From JBLMYQ01 sp050258375 (GTDB lineage Bacteria > Bacillota > Clostridia > Acetivibrionales > UBA4821), in the NCBI GenBank assembly GCA_050258375.1, contig JBLMYQ010000051.1, positions 68,254 to 132,253 on the forward strand: 64,000 nucleotides of DNA, given 5' to 3'. A program made the position numbers and the translations under genes. Within the stretch, counting starts at the first letter, position 1. Each line of letters opens with the position of its first letter. Under the pieces are notes generated by a model. It saw nothing but the letters and a program-made list of their open reading frames with translations, was not told where the DNA came from and did no database searches. Shown one piece after another: positions 1 to 8,719 of this stretch.

Positions 1-446
1 ACATTTATACCAAATTCCTGTGCTGTAGAATTTATCTCTTCCTTCTCTTCAAAAGGCAGGTCCGGAACTATTACTCCATCAACTCCTGTTTCCTCACATT
101 TTTTGAAGAAATCATCCAATCCATATTTAAATATGCAATTAAAATATATTAGTAAAATCAGTGGTATCTCTGTTTTTTCCCTTGCTCTACTTACAACAGC
201 AAAAACATCCTCAATTTTCATACCGTTTTTTAATGCGCGTTCAGATGCAGCCTGAATAACCGGTCCTTCAGCAAGCGGGTCTGAAAAAGGAACACCTAAT
301 TCAATTATATCCGCTCCTGCATTCTCCATAGCTTCAATAAGCTCAATAGTCGCTTCCAGACTAGGGTCTCCAGCAGTTACAAAGGTTATTAGTGCTTTCT
401 TCCCTTTCTCATTTAATGTTTTAAATTTATCATCAATTCTATTCAT
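1..446 (-). CDS. trpA: Tryptophan synthase alpha chain (partial, cut by window start)
   Basis: The alpha subunit cleaves indole-3-glycerol phosphate to indole and glyceraldehyde 3-phosphate and channels indole to TrpB. About 148 N-terminal codons are visible and the 3' end lies outside the window. The ATG at 446-444 follows a GGAGGAGTGAT Shine-Dalgarno region. The catalytic segment reads IIELGVPFSDPLAEGP, containing the family's Glu and Asp acid/base residues. It is the last visible gene of the trp operon. A 135-bp palindromic repeat (464-598) separates it from trpB. Identity is secure; completeness cannot be judged. Confidence 0.96.
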   Translation of the reverse strand, partial: MNRIDDKFKTLNEKGKKALITFVTAGDPSLEATIELIEAMENAGADIIELGVPFSDPLAEGPVIQAASERALKNGMKIEDVFAVVSRAREKTEIPLILLIYFNCIFKYGLDDFFKKCEETGVDGVIVPDLPFEEKEEINSTAQEFGIN

Positions 447-463
447 ATAATCACTCCTCCTAT

Positions 464-598
464 AACTTACCCCTAGCCCCTCTCTTTTTAAAAGAGGGGA
501 ACTAGCTTTTATTTTATTATAATTTGAAAAATTATCTCTCCCTGAATATCTAGTTTTTCCCTCTGTTTTATAAGAGAGGGAAGCTAGAAGGGTGAGTT
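464..598. repeat. Palindromic repeat family A1, full-length copy between trpB and trpA
   Basis: The ends are imperfect inverted repeats: AACTTACCCCTAGCCCC on the left and the complement of GGGTGAGTT on the right. Each half can fold on its own around CCCCTCTC/GAGAGGGG arms. The right end overlaps the trpB stop codon and encodes its last four residues (NSPF). Related half-copies lie at 1868-1904, 21719-21758 and 57297-57345. It is MITE-like in shape, but no transposase is present in the window. Confidence 0.75.
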
Positions 599-1771
599 CA
601 TATACTTAGCAATAGACGTTACATCCTTATCTCCTCTTCCTGAAATATTTATTACAACAATCCGGCTTTTTTGCATATCAGGAATAATCTTTAAAGCATA
701 TGCAACTGCATGCGCGCTCTCAATTGCAGGTATTATTCCTTCAATTCTTGTAAGATATTTAAAGGCTTCAACCGCTTGGTCATCAGTTATAGGATAGTAT
801 TCTGCCCTATTTTTTTTAAAAAGATTAGCATGCTCAGGTCCTATACCGGGATAATCCAGACCGGCAGAGATTGAATGAACAGGCATTATCTGCCCTTCTT
901 CATTTTGTAGGAAATATGATTTCATTCCATGGAAAACCCCGATACTTCCTTTAGTTAGTGTCGCAGCATGTTTTTCTGTTTCAATCCCTAATCCAGCCGC
1001 TTCAACACCAATCAGTCTGACATTTTTATCTTCAATAAACGGATAGAACAAACCCATAGCATTACTTCCACCGCCAACGCAAGCTATCAGAACATCGGGA
1101 AGCCGTCCTTCAACCTGCATCATTTCTTTTTTTACTTCATCTCCAATTATTCTCTGAAAGTCGCGTACGATTGTCGGGTAAGGATGCGGTCCCATTACTG
1201 AGCCAAGAACATAAAACGTATCCTCGACGCTCCCTGCCCAGCTTCTCATGGCTTCACTTGTTGCATCTTTTAAGGTGCCGGTTCCTGCTTTGACCGGAAT
1301 AACCTCCGCGCCTAGAAGCCTCATCCTGAAAACATTCAACGCTTGCCTTTCAATATCTTCAATTCCCATAAAAACTTTGCATTCCATGTCAAAAAGTGCT
1401 GCAGCCGTAGCTGTTGCGACTCCATGCTGACCAGCGCCCGTTTCAGCAATAACCCTTTTCTTTCCCATTCTTTTAGCTAATAAAGCCTGGCCAAGAACAT
1501 TATTTATTTTATGTGAGCCTGTATGGTTCAAATCCTCTCTTTTAAGATAAACCTTAGCTCCTCCCAGCTCTTTTGTCATTCTTTCGGCAAAGTACAAGGG
1601 CGATGGTCTTCCGGCATAATTTTTAAGATAATACTGATATTCCTTAATAAATTCCGGGTCATTAATATACCTTACATGAGCTTCTTCAAGCTCTGCCAAT
1701 GCATTCATCAATGTTTCAGGCACATACTGCCCTCCAAAATCCCCAAATCTTCCCCTCTTTACATTTTCCAT
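584..1771 (-). CDS. trpB: Tryptophan synthase beta chain
   Basis: PLP enzyme condensing indole with serine to give tryptophan. The 395 residues match the usual family length. The PLP lysine is in TGSHKINNVLGQ and the phosphate-binding loop is CVGGGSNAMG. The N-terminus begins ...RGRFGDFGGQYVPETL, typical of TrpB1. Its last four codons and TAG stop lie inside the end of repeat 464-598, so the natural C-terminus has been replaced by repeat-encoded NSPF. It lies 120 bp after trpC, where trpF is often found in clostridial operons; no trpF is present there. Confidence 0.98.
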   Translation of the reverse strand: MENVKRGRFGDFGGQYVPETLMNALAELEEAHVRYINDPEFIKEYQYYLKNYAGRPSPLYFAERMTKELGGAKVYLKREDLNHTGSHKINNVLGQALLAKRMGKKRVIAETGAGQHGVATATAAALFDMECKVFMGIEDIERQALNVFRMRLLGAEVIPVKAGTGTLKDATSEAMRSWAGSVEDTFYVLGSVMGPHPYPTIVRDFQRIIGDEVKKEMMQVEGRLPDVLIACVGGGSNAMGLFYPFIEDKNVRLIGVEAAGLGIETEKHAATLTKGSIGVFHGMKSYFLQNEEGQIMPVHSISAGLDYPGIGPEHANLFKKNRAEYYPITDDQAVEAFKYLTRIEGIIPAIESAHAVAYALKIIPDMQKSRIVVINISGRGDKDVTSIAKYMNSPF

Positions 1772-1867
1772 ATTTATCTCCTCCCTTTAATTAATAACAA
1801 ATGCCAGTTAACTCTTCCATCTATCCAATGACTATTGCCCATAAATAATTGGACGAAGTCGTTTTAT

Positions 1868-1904
1868 CTCCCCTCTATTTTAAGAGAGGGGTTAGGGGTG
1901 AGTT
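1868..1904. repeat. Palindromic repeat family A1, half copy at the trpC stop
   Basis: Contains CCCCTCT-ATTTTA-AGAGGGG and ends in GGGGTGAGTT, the same terminal motif as the 464-598 copy. On the minus strand it supplies the trpC ending (THP and TAA). The rest of the trpC-trpB gap (1772-1867) holds only the trpB ribosome-binding site and AT-rich sequence. A decayed left half may exist there but I cannot show it. Confidence 0.65.
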
Positions 1905-2674
1905 AATTCCTTCAATTTCTCCTTGGGTGAATCAGCCTTCATGAGCACCTCTCCAACCAGCACAGCGTCAACTCCCAAACCCTTGAGATATTCCATATCA
2001 CTTCTTGTTTTTATCCCGCTTTCACTAACAACTATTCGGCTTTTAGGTATCATTCCAATCAATCTTTCTGTTGTATCAAGCTTTACTTCAAATGTTTTTA
2101 AGTTCCTGTTATTAATACCAATTATTTCAGCATTTGTTTCCAATGCCCGTTTTAATTCCTCTTCATCATGAACTTCAATAATACAAGCCATTCCAAGGAT
2201 TTTTGAAACTATCTGGAATGTCTTTAATTCATCATCTGAAAGTATTGAAACAATCAAGAGTATTGCATCTGCACCAGCCATTCTTGACTGATAAATCTGC
2301 CTTAAATCGATTATAAAATCTTTTCTCAATATAGGAAGTGGAATCCTCTGCCTGACCTTTATCAAATTATTTATGCTTCCTTTGAAGTAATGCTCTTCTG
2401 TAAGAACAGAAATCATATCAGCTCCACCTTCAAAATATTCCTTGCCCATCAAGGGAGGATCAACAGATTCCATAATAATTCCCTTTGAAGGTGATGCAGG
2501 CTTTATTTCAGCAATTACTGCCAGACCATCACTTTTTTTGAGTACCCTTGTAACATCTAAGGCAGGACTAACCTTAGACCTTAATAACTTTTGCTTCATG
2601 GTTTCACTTGAAATGCTGCCAAATTCTTCTTGTATGGTTTTTCTCTTTCTTCCGACAATTTCGTCCAGTATCAT
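1892..2674 (-). CDS. trpC: Indole-3-glycerol phosphate synthase
   Basis: Converts 1-(o-carboxyphenylamino)-1-deoxyribulose 5-phosphate to indole-3-glycerol phosphate. The 260 residues form a TIM barrel with AEIKPASPSKG (catalytic Lys and phosphate site), LRKDFIID and VSESGI, all characteristic of the family. The start overlaps the trpD stop by four bases (ATGA), indicating translational coupling. The final codons (THP, TAA) come from a family A1 repeat. It is not fused to TrpF: the protein ends at normal IGPS length. Confidence 0.98.
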   Translation of the reverse strand: MILDEIVGRKRKTIQEEFGSISSETMKQKLLRSKVSPALDVTRVLKKSDGLAVIAEIKPASPSKGIIMESVDPPLMGKEYFEGGADMISVLTEEHYFKGSINNLIKVRQRIPLPILRKDFIIDLRQIYQSRMAGADAILLIVSILSDDELKTFQIVSKILGMACIIEVHDEEELKRALETNAEIIGINNRNLKTFEVKLDTTERLIGMIPKSRIVVSESGIKTRSDMEYLKGLGVDAVLVGEVLMKADSPKEKLKELTHP

Positions 2675-3702
2675 AATTCCACTCTCCTTGTGTACTCTAC
2701 AAACTCTTCCAGCTTTCTCGCCGCCTTACCTGAATCAATAATATCATTGGCAAGGATTACCCCTTCATAAATATCTTTAGCTTTATTTCCAATATACAAT
2801 GCTGCTGCGCTGTTTAATATAATCGCATCCCTTGCTGCCCCTTTTTTCCGTCCGTTCAATATCTCCTTTATAATCAAAGCATTTTCAGCCTTTTCCCCGC
2901 CTCGCAGCTCCTCAACGCTTGACTTTTTAATACCAAAATCATCCGGCGTCAGCGTGTAATTTATAATTTCCCCTTCATTTATTTGGGTAATAAAGGTAGA
3001 ACCGCTGACAGTAATTTCGTCCAATCCGTCACTTCCGTGAACAATCATAGCTCTTTGGGTTCCTAATCTCAAAAGAACCTCTGCCATAGTATCTGCAAGT
3101 TCCTTTTTAAATACTCCGATAAGCTGACCCGAAGCATTAGCAGGATTGGTTAAAGGACCTAAAATATTGAATACAGTTCTAATTCCAAGCTCTTTTCTTG
3201 CTCCGCCGACATTTTTCATAGATTTATGGAAATTAGGTGCGAACATAAAGCCTATTCCAATTTCCTCTATGCACTTTTCAACTTCAGCAGGCTGTAAATC
3301 AATAATTATTCCAAGCTCTTCAAGCACGTCAGCACTTCCGCATTTACTCGAAACTGACCTGTTTCCATGTTTTGCAACCGGAATCCCTGCTGCCGAAACA
3401 ACAAACGCTGCCCCTGTAGAAATATTGATGGTATGTGCGCAATCTCCACCTGTTCCACATGTATCAACTGAGAAATCAACCTTTGGGTAAATGCATTCAG
3501 CTTTTTTTCTCATGGTTTTTACAAACCCTGTTATTTCTTCAACCGTTTCACCCTTCATTCTTAATGCTGTAAGAAAGCTTCCGATTTGTGCCTGCGCAGC
3601 ACTTCCATCCATTATTATATCCATAGCCTGCTCTGCTTCATTTTCTGTAAGATTTACTCTCTCAACCACTTTTGCAATAAATGCTTTCAACATATCCCTC
3701 AC
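2671..3702 (-). CDS. trpD: Anthranilate phosphoribosyltransferase
   Basis: Transfers phosphoribosyl from PRPP to anthranilate. The 343 residues include the PRPP-binding motif DTCGTGGD, the KHGNRSVSSKCGSAD segment, and the C-terminal glycine-rich MIVHGSDGLDE region. It is preceded by a 127-bp repeat (3747-3873) separating it from trpG, and overlaps trpC by 4 bp. It is a stand-alone enzyme, not fused to the glutamine amidotransferase. Confidence 0.98.
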   Translation of the reverse strand: MRDMLKAFIAKVVERVNLTENEAEQAMDIIMDGSAAQAQIGSFLTALRMKGETVEEITGFVKTMRKKAECIYPKVDFSVDTCGTGGDCAHTINISTGAAFVVSAAGIPVAKHGNRSVSSKCGSADVLEELGIIIDLQPAEVEKCIEEIGIGFMFAPNFHKSMKNVGGARKELGIRTVFNILGPLTNPANASGQLIGVFKKELADTMAEVLLRLGTQRAMIVHGSDGLDEITVSGSTFITQINEGEIINYTLTPDDFGIKKSSVEELRGGEKAENALIIKEILNGRKKGAARDAIILNSAAALYIGNKAKDIYEGVILANDIIDSGKAARKLEEFVEYTRRVEL

Positions 3703-3746
3703 TCCCTTTAAATTTAAAATTTATTCAACTTGCTAATGTTAAATTC

Positions 3747-3873
3747 AGACCTCCCTATCCCTCCTAAAAGGAGGCGAACAGCAACTTTTGCAAAAACGTA
3801 TTTATCGTCTTTCATAAAGATTACTTTCAGAATCCTACTAATCGCTCCCTTTTCAGGGAGGATAGGAGGGTCA
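3747..3873. repeat. Palindromic repeat family A2 copy between trpG and trpD
   Basis: Left end AGACCTCCCTATCCCTCCT, right end AGGGAGGATAGGAGGGTC: imperfect terminal inverted repeats bounding about 127 bp. A clear sister copy lies at 26050-26182, sharing the left-end GAGGCGAACAGCAA block and the right-end TTTCAGGGAGGA block. The right end forms the trpG stop codon (GCTGACCC reads TGA). The middle is AT-rich and non-coding. Confidence 0.8.
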
Positions 3874-4431
3874 GCTTAAAAAATTTCTCAGAATCTCCAT
3901 ACCGTTTTCAGTCAAAATCGACTCAGGATGAAACTGTATTCCAAACAAAGGATAATCCTTATGCTTAATTCCCATTATGCATTCATCATCAGTTTCAGCT
4001 GTAATTATCAGCTCTTTCGGAAGAGTTTTTCTGTCAATTACCAGAGAATGGTACCTTCCAGCCTTTATAGTTTTTGGCAAATTTTTGAACAGTTCACACT
4101 CACCGAGTCTTACCTCTGAAGCCTTTCCATGTACAAGCTCCTCTGCGCGGATGATTTTACCTCCAAAAACCTCTCCGATTGCCTGGTGTCCTAAGCAAAC
4201 TCCTAAAATAGGAATCATTTTATAAAAATCCTTTATTAGCTGTCCAGTTATCCCTGCATCCTTTGGATGCCCTGGTCCGGGCGAAATAACTATATGCGAT
4301 GGATTGAGCTTTCTTATTTCCTCTATGGTAATTTTGTCGTTTCTGTACACCTGAATATCCTGATTAATCTCTCCAATATACTGATAAAGATTATAGGTAA
4401 ACGAATCATAATTATCGATTATTAAAATCAT
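3871..4431 (-). CDS. trpG: Anthranilate synthase, glutamine amidotransferase component
   Basis: Class I glutamine amidotransferase supplying ammonia to TrpE. I start it at MILIIDNYDSFTYNL, which overlaps the trpE stop by 4 bp; an upstream in-frame start would add 18 residues unlike the family. This gives 186 residues. The nucleophile Cys is in GVCLGHQAIG, and the His-Glu pair is in FHPES near the C-terminus. The oxyanion motif is SPGPGHP. Its stop codon falls in the end of repeat 3747-3873. A dual role with a folate synthase (as PabA) is possible and cannot be excluded. Confidence 0.96.
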   Translation of the reverse strand: MILIIDNYDSFTYNLYQYIGEINQDIQVYRNDKITIEEIRKLNPSHIVISPGPGHPKDAGITGQLIKDFYKMIPILGVCLGHQAIGEVFGGKIIRAEELVHGKASEVRLGECELFKNLPKTIKAGRYHSLVIDRKTLPKELIITAETDDECIMGIKHKDYPLFGIQFHPESILTENGMEILRNFLS

Positions 4432-5900
4432 ATTATCTCCCCTGCCTCCCTTATTGCTTTTAATAAAGCCTCTGCTTTTCTGCATGTTTCATCGTACTCT
4501 TTCTCCGGCACTGAATCTGCGACTATACCTGCACCAGCTTGCAAATATGCCTTGCCCTTCTCATATATCAGTGTTCTTATGGTTATACATGTATCCATAG
4601 TTCCATCAAAGCCTACATAGCCAATTGCGCCCCCATATGCTCCCCTTCTCGTTTTTTCGATTTCGTCAATAATTGTCATTGCCATTACCTTTGGAGCACC
4701 CGAGAGAGTTCCTGCCGGCATAATCGCAGTCAAAGCATCAAAGCAATCTTTATCCTTTCTCAACTTGCCTTCCACATCAGTTACAATGTGCATTACATGT
4801 GAATACCTTTCAATATGCATAAAATTCTTAACCTTCACAGTTCCAAATTCGGAAACCTTCCCAACATCGTTTCTTCCCAGGTCAACAAGCATTGTGTGCT
4901 CTGCTAGTTCTTTTTTGTCTGCAAGTAGTTCATCTTCCAATGCCTTGTCTTCTTGCTCACTGATTCCTCTTCTTCTTGTTCCAGCAATTGGGCATGTTTC
5001 GACAATTCCATCTTCTACCCTTACTAATCTTTCCGGCGAAGAACCAATAATGCTGTAGCCTCCAAAGTTTAAGAAATACATGTACGGAGAAGGGTTAATA
5101 ACCCTAAGTGCCCTATAAATATTTAATGGTTCTTGCTTAGTTTCAATTTCAAACCTTTGCGACAATACAACCTGGAATATATCCCCGCTTTTTATGTGCT
5201 CTTTAGCTTTTTCAACGCCGATACAGTATTCCTCTTTTGATAAACTTCCTTTTAAAACAAACTCTTCTTTTAATCCCTCTGCCTTTAGCTCAGCTTCAAG
5301 CTTTGAACGGCCAAGCTTTATTTCCGAGTATATTTCTCTGATCCTTTGTGTCACAGAAAGATATTCTCTCTCCAGCTGTTCATTTACATGAAGATTCACT
5401 ATAATGTGAATTTTCTGAGTTAAATGATCATAAGCAATAATTTCATCTGTCAGCATAAATTGAAAATCAGGTATTCCAGTATCATTTTCTTTGATGTCCG
5501 GAAGTTTTTCGTAAAACCGTACAACATCATAGCCTATGAATCCTACTGCTCCTCCAGAAAACCTTGGTATATTTTTTAATTTTGGTGCCTTATACTGCTT
5601 AATTGTTTCTTTTAAAATTTTTACCGGATTCCCCTCAAATCTTGTTTTTTGATTATTTGCTTTAACCTCTACCACGTTATCTATTCCAATTATCTGCATA
5701 TATGGATTGCGCCCGACAAATGAATACCTTGCCCACTTTTCTCCGCCCTCAACACTTTCCAATAAGAAACTATCCGTTCCTCCGAATCTTCTGAATATGC
5801 TTATTGGTGTTTCCATATCTGCATAAACCTCCATGGAAACCGGAATTACGTTGTAGTCTTTTGCTAATTCTTTTACTTCTTCAATCCCTGGATAAAACAT
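4428..5900 (-). CDS. trpE: Anthranilate synthase component I
   Basis: Makes anthranilate from chorismate; first gene of the trp operon. The 490 residues include the tryptophan feedback-site motif LLES near residue 46 and the C-terminal chorismate-binding core with PIAGTRRRG, AEHTMLVDLGRNDVG, MPAGTLSGAPK and GGAIGYVG. The LLES motif favours TrpE over PabB. It is preceded by a Trp T-box leader and a family B repeat. It overlaps trpG by 4 bp, so the two subunits are probably translated together. Confidence 0.97.
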   Translation of the reverse strand: MFYPGIEEVKELAKDYNVIPVSMEVYADMETPISIFRRFGGTDSFLLESVEGGEKWARYSFVGRNPYMQIIGIDNVVEVKANNQKTRFEGNPVKILKETIKQYKAPKLKNIPRFSGGAVGFIGYDVVRFYEKLPDIKENDTGIPDFQFMLTDEIIAYDHLTQKIHIIVNLHVNEQLEREYLSVTQRIREIYSEIKLGRSKLEAELKAEGLKEEFVLKGSLSKEEYCIGVEKAKEHIKSGDIFQVVLSQRFEIETKQEPLNIYRALRVINPSPYMYFLNFGGYSIIGSSPERLVRVEDGIVETCPIAGTRRRGISEQEDKALEDELLADKKELAEHTMLVDLGRNDVGKVSEFGTVKVKNFMHIERYSHVMHIVTDVEGKLRKDKDCFDALTAIMPAGTLSGAPKVMAMTIIDEIEKTRRGAYGGAIGYVGFDGTMDTCITIRTLIYEKGKAYLQAGAGIVADSVPEKEYDETCRKAEALLKAIREAGEII

Positions 5901-5935
5901 TTTTAATCTCTCCTTTCATAGCTTTATATTTGCGA

Positions 5936-6087
5936 CAGTAATCCGCCGCTTATCAAGTACAATTAATCCCGAAAAACTTTAGAAGCAAGGAGTACAAGAA
6001 AGATGAAGAGCAAGGCGCGGAGCGTACTTTAAAGTACGTGAGCACCGAGCGATAAAATCTGACGCAGTAATCCGCCGCTTATCAAGT
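5936..6087. repeat. Repeat family B, copy in the trp leader between T-box and trpE
   Basis: About 150 bp bounded by a perfect 23-bp direct repeat (5936-5958 and 6065-6087). Its core contains the palindrome GTACTTTAAAGTAC beside GCGCGGAGC and GTGAGCACCGAGCG. A diverged relative in opposite orientation lies at about 24229-24350, upstream of rplU. No coding sequence is seen. It lies inside the transcribed leader of trpE, downstream of the T-box terminators. Confidence 0.7.
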
Positions 6088-6097
6088 TTTTTGTAAT

Positions 6098-6151
6098 AAA
6101 AAAAGGCACTCCTATCCCTATATGGGACGAAGTACCTCCGTGGTGCCACCC
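6098..6151 (-). promoter_or_regulatory. Second, orphan T-box antiterminator/terminator module
   Basis: On the minus strand the T-box core GGGTGGCACCACGGAG (6151-6136) is followed by a hairpin closed by GGCAC/GTGCC and a run of seven T. It lies about 40 bp after the first terminator, so there is no room for a stem I or specifier loop of its own. It appears to be a duplicated 3' half of the upstream T-box. Either it shares the upstream stem I or it acts as a second attenuator. Confidence 0.7.
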
Positions 6152-6189
6152 AATTTACAGCCTGCTTTAGCCAATTTCCACTTTAAAAT

Positions 6190-6466
6190 AAAAACACTTC
6201 ATCCTTGTTCAGGACGAAGTGTTATAACCCCGTGGTACCACCTAAATTAGCTACTGCTAGCTATTACTCTTTACAGATACTAACCCTATAAGGTTTATAT
6301 CCTGTTCGTGTAACGTCGAACCTACGTCAAATGCTACTACTATTTCGCACTGCTCCTCCAAGACCCATTCATTAAGAATATCAGTACCGGGCTCACATCA
6401 TCCCCAGCTTGCTGAAACTTAAAATCTTAATTACTCTTTCTCTTCACAGGATTAATTATTTGATTA
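6190..6466 (-). promoter_or_regulatory. Trp T-box riboswitch of the trp operon
   Basis: Contains the T-box sequence AGGTGGTACCACGGGG (minus strand, 6243-6228) and an intrinsic terminator (arms within 6194-6222, then T-rich sequence to 6184). The proposed specifier is TGG at 6367-6365. It sits exactly five bases before GGAG, the same register in which the tyrS leader gives TAC and the argG leader AGA. It is expected to read uncharged tRNA-Trp and relieve termination. Confidence 0.88.
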
Positions 6467-6473
6467 TATTATT

Positions 6474-6503
6474 ATTGTATGACTTTTGGTATGCTTTTGT
6501 CAA
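6474..6503 (-). promoter_or_regulatory. Sigma-A-type promoter of the trp operon
   Basis: TTGACA (6503-6498) and TACAAT (6479-6474) with an 18-bp spacer on the minus strand, placing the start site at the beginning of the T-box leader. Confidence 0.7.
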
Positions 6504-6573
6504 TATATATACTATGCATATGCAGTACCTTGTGACACAATAATTCTTGTCCCCCTAGATGTCATGATAAACC

Positions 6574-6744
6574 TCACTGCTGTTTTGGGGCATCTACAGG
6601 GCAAACATTGGCACATGCACCGCATTCTATACATTTTTCAGGATCAATCACAAAACTATCGTCTCCTTGTGAAATGCATTGAACAGGGCACTCCGATTGG
6701 CAAGCTCCGCAGCTGATGCAAGCATCCTCTATTACGTATGCCAT
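6574..6744 (-). CDS. 2[4Fe-4S] bacterial-type ferredoxin
   Basis: A 56-residue electron carrier with two CxxCxxCxxxCP motifs: CISCGACQSECP and CIECGACANVCP. Each binds one [4Fe-4S] cluster with a swapped fourth Cys. The ATG at 6744 has an AAGGAGGTGT Shine-Dalgarno seven to eight bases upstream; an in-frame GTG further up overlaps that site and is rejected. It is monocistronic by appearance, just upstream of (and transcribed in parallel with) the trp operon promoter. It indicates an anaerobic, ferredoxin-based metabolism. Confidence 0.96.
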   Translation of the reverse strand: MAYVIEDACISCGACQSECPVQCISQGDDSFVIDPEKCIECGACANVCPVDAPKQQ

Positions 6745-6828
6745 TATTGGGTACACCTCCTTAATATATTTGTCTTATATTTTAACACTACTTTTATTAT
6801 ATTTAAAGACAATATTTCATTTTCTAAA

Positions 6829-7701
6829 CTAAAAATCTTCCAGCTGTTTTAATTCCTCAATATCTTCATCAACTGTTTCAATAATAACTGCATCCTTCAT
6901 AATCTTTAAATCATCTGCCTTATAAGTTTTTAAATCTGACTGTTCGTCTCTATCAAGCTTTACTTTTACAAATTCCTTAAGAAGATTAGCTTGTATAACC
7001 ACTCCCTGCCCATCCGGAGTTTCAACAATAGCCCCAACCTTTGGCACCCTTTTTAATTTATCCTCATAAACCTCATGCTCATACTTCAAACAGCACATCA
7101 ATCTTCCGCAGGTACCGGATATTTTAGCAGGATTAATTGAAAGGCTCTGCTCTTTAGCCATTTTAATTGAAACCGGCTCAAACTCTCCGAGGTATTGGGA
7201 GCAGCAAAGTTCTTTACCACAGAAGCCTATTCCTCCCATCATTTTAGTTTCGTCCCTTACACCAATCTGCCTAAGCTCAATTCTGGTTTTAAATACAGTA
7301 GCCAAATCCTTTACAAGCTCTCTGAAATCTATTCTCCCCTCCGCTGTAAAGTAGAAAAGAATTTTATTATTATCAAAAGTACACTCAACATTAATTAACT
7401 TCATATTAAGCTTATGTTCTACGATTTTTTGCATGCAAACATCAAAGGCCTGCTTTTCTTTTTTCTGATTCTCTATAACTTGTTGCTCATCCTTTTCAGT
7501 TGCAATTCTAAGCACCTTTTTTAAAGGTGCTACTATAGCCTCTTCCGGAACTTCCCTGTTTGCAATTACAGCACTGCCGTATTCTACTCCCCTTGCAGTT
7601 TCTACAATTACGCTTGTTCCTATCTGAATATCCAAATCATCCGGATCAAAGTAATATATCTTACCGGCCTTTTTAAACCGCACTCCTACAACTTTTATCA
7701 T
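6829..7701 (-). CDS. ricT: PSP1-domain protein RicT (YaaT)
   Basis: 290 residues with a PSP1 C-terminal-type domain. Homologues (B. subtilis YaaT/RicT) form the RicAFT complex, which supports RNase Y-dependent mRNA maturation and sporulation/competence phosphorelay activity. Cys clusters in GKELCCSQYL and GRLMCCLKYE fit the known Fe-S ligation of the complex. Its ATG, with a GGGAGGTTGTAA ribosome-binding site, lies inside the last 29 bases of holB, so the two are coupled. It is last in the tmk-yaaR-holB-ricT run, as in Bacillus. Confidence 0.92.
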   Translation of the reverse strand: MIKVVGVRFKKAGKIYYFDPDDLDIQIGTSVIVETARGVEYGSAVIANREVPEEAIVAPLKKVLRIATEKDEQQVIENQKKEKQAFDVCMQKIVEHKLNMKLINVECTFDNNKILFYFTAEGRIDFRELVKDLATVFKTRIELRQIGVRDETKMMGGIGFCGKELCCSQYLGEFEPVSIKMAKEQSLSINPAKISGTCGRLMCCLKYEHEVYEDKLKRVPKVGAIVETPDGQGVVIQANLLKEFVKVKLDRDEQSDLKTYKADDLKIMKDAVIIETVDEDIEELKQLEDF

Positions 7702-8680
7702 TTACAACCTCCCAAAAACCTATAAGCATGTTATCTATAACTATAGGTAAATTAACGTTTCTTCTAATATCTCTTCTTGATTCTTCTACTTTTTTTATAA
7801 TTTGAACAATGTCTCGCTCTGAGTAGTTCTTGATGTTTTTTAATATAATATCCTTTTTATCAAGATTTATCAATAGCCTGTCATTCCCACAAACCTTGTA
7901 TACTGCCAAATCTCTGTACCATGATGAGATTATGTCAAAAATATGTTGAATGAATTCCTTTTTTGAATCCAAGTATGACGCAGTTTTTAGCAAGTCTTCT
8001 ATTCTGCTTCCATGAAGATTACTTAAAAAACAAATTATTTCTTCTCTAACCCGCATAAACTCCTCTGAAACCACCAAAAATGCCTTGCTTAAAATTCCCT
8101 GAGAAAATACGCTGGCAAGCTCAAGGGATTCTTCGTTATCAATATCATGCATCCTTAACACTGCTTTAATTTCTTCATCTTTATAAATATCAAACTTAAG
8201 ACTTACGCACCTTGATTTAATAGTCTTGAGCATATTAGCAGTGCTTTGCACACATAATATCAACAGCGAATCGCCAGGAGGCTCTTCAAGAGTTTTTAAC
8301 AAGCAATTTTGTGCCTGCTCTGTCATTTTATCAGCCTGCTCAATTATATATACTTTTTTTTCAGATTCAATAGGCTTGATTATAATATTTTCCTGTAATT
8401 TTCTTACCTCATCCACCCCAATACTCAAACCTTTTGGAGAAATAGTATAAAAATCAGGATGATTACTATTGGAAAGCTTTGTACAGGAAGAACACTCTCC
8501 GCATGGTGCCTTTTCAAAATTCCGACATAAAGCAGCCTGCGCAAAAATCCTTGCAAGAGTAGATTTCCCCATGCCATCTGCTCCTTCGAACATATATGCA
8601 TGAGAAAGCTTACCGCTTTGGATTATATCCTTTAAAGTACTTTTTATTTTTTCCTGACCTACAAAATCGTTAAAGTTCAA
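7673..8680 (-). CDS. holB: DNA polymerase III delta' subunit
   Basis: Clamp-loader subunit, about 335 residues. The Walker A motif is GADGMGKSTLAR, the zinc-binding Cys cluster CxxCxxC is in APCGECSSCTKL, and the Walker-B-like region is EQADKMTEQAQN followed by LLKTLEEPP. I prefer a TTG start at 8680 spaced correctly from AAAGGTG; the GTG at 8689 lies inside that site. The family-typical N-terminus NFNDFVGQEKIK follows directly. It forms an operon with tmk and yaaR upstream and ricT downstream. Confidence 0.93.
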   Translation of the reverse strand: MNFNDFVGQEKIKSTLKDIIQSGKLSHAYMFEGADGMGKSTLARIFAQAALCRNFEKAPCGECSSCTKLSNSNHPDFYTISPKGLSIGVDEVRKLQENIIIKPIESEKKVYIIEQADKMTEQAQNCLLKTLEEPPGDSLLILCVQSTANMLKTIKSRCVSLKFDIYKDEEIKAVLRMHDIDNEESLELASVFSQGILSKAFLVVSEEFMRVREEIICFLSNLHGSRIEDLLKTASYLDSKKEFIQHIFDIISSWYRDLAVYKVCGNDRLLINLDKKDIILKNIKNYSERDIVQIIKKVEESRRDIRRNVNLPIVIDNMLIGFWEVVNDKSCRSAV

Positions 8681-8719
8681 AGCTTTCACCTTTTGTTTTT
8701 AAGAATTAGTTTATCGACA

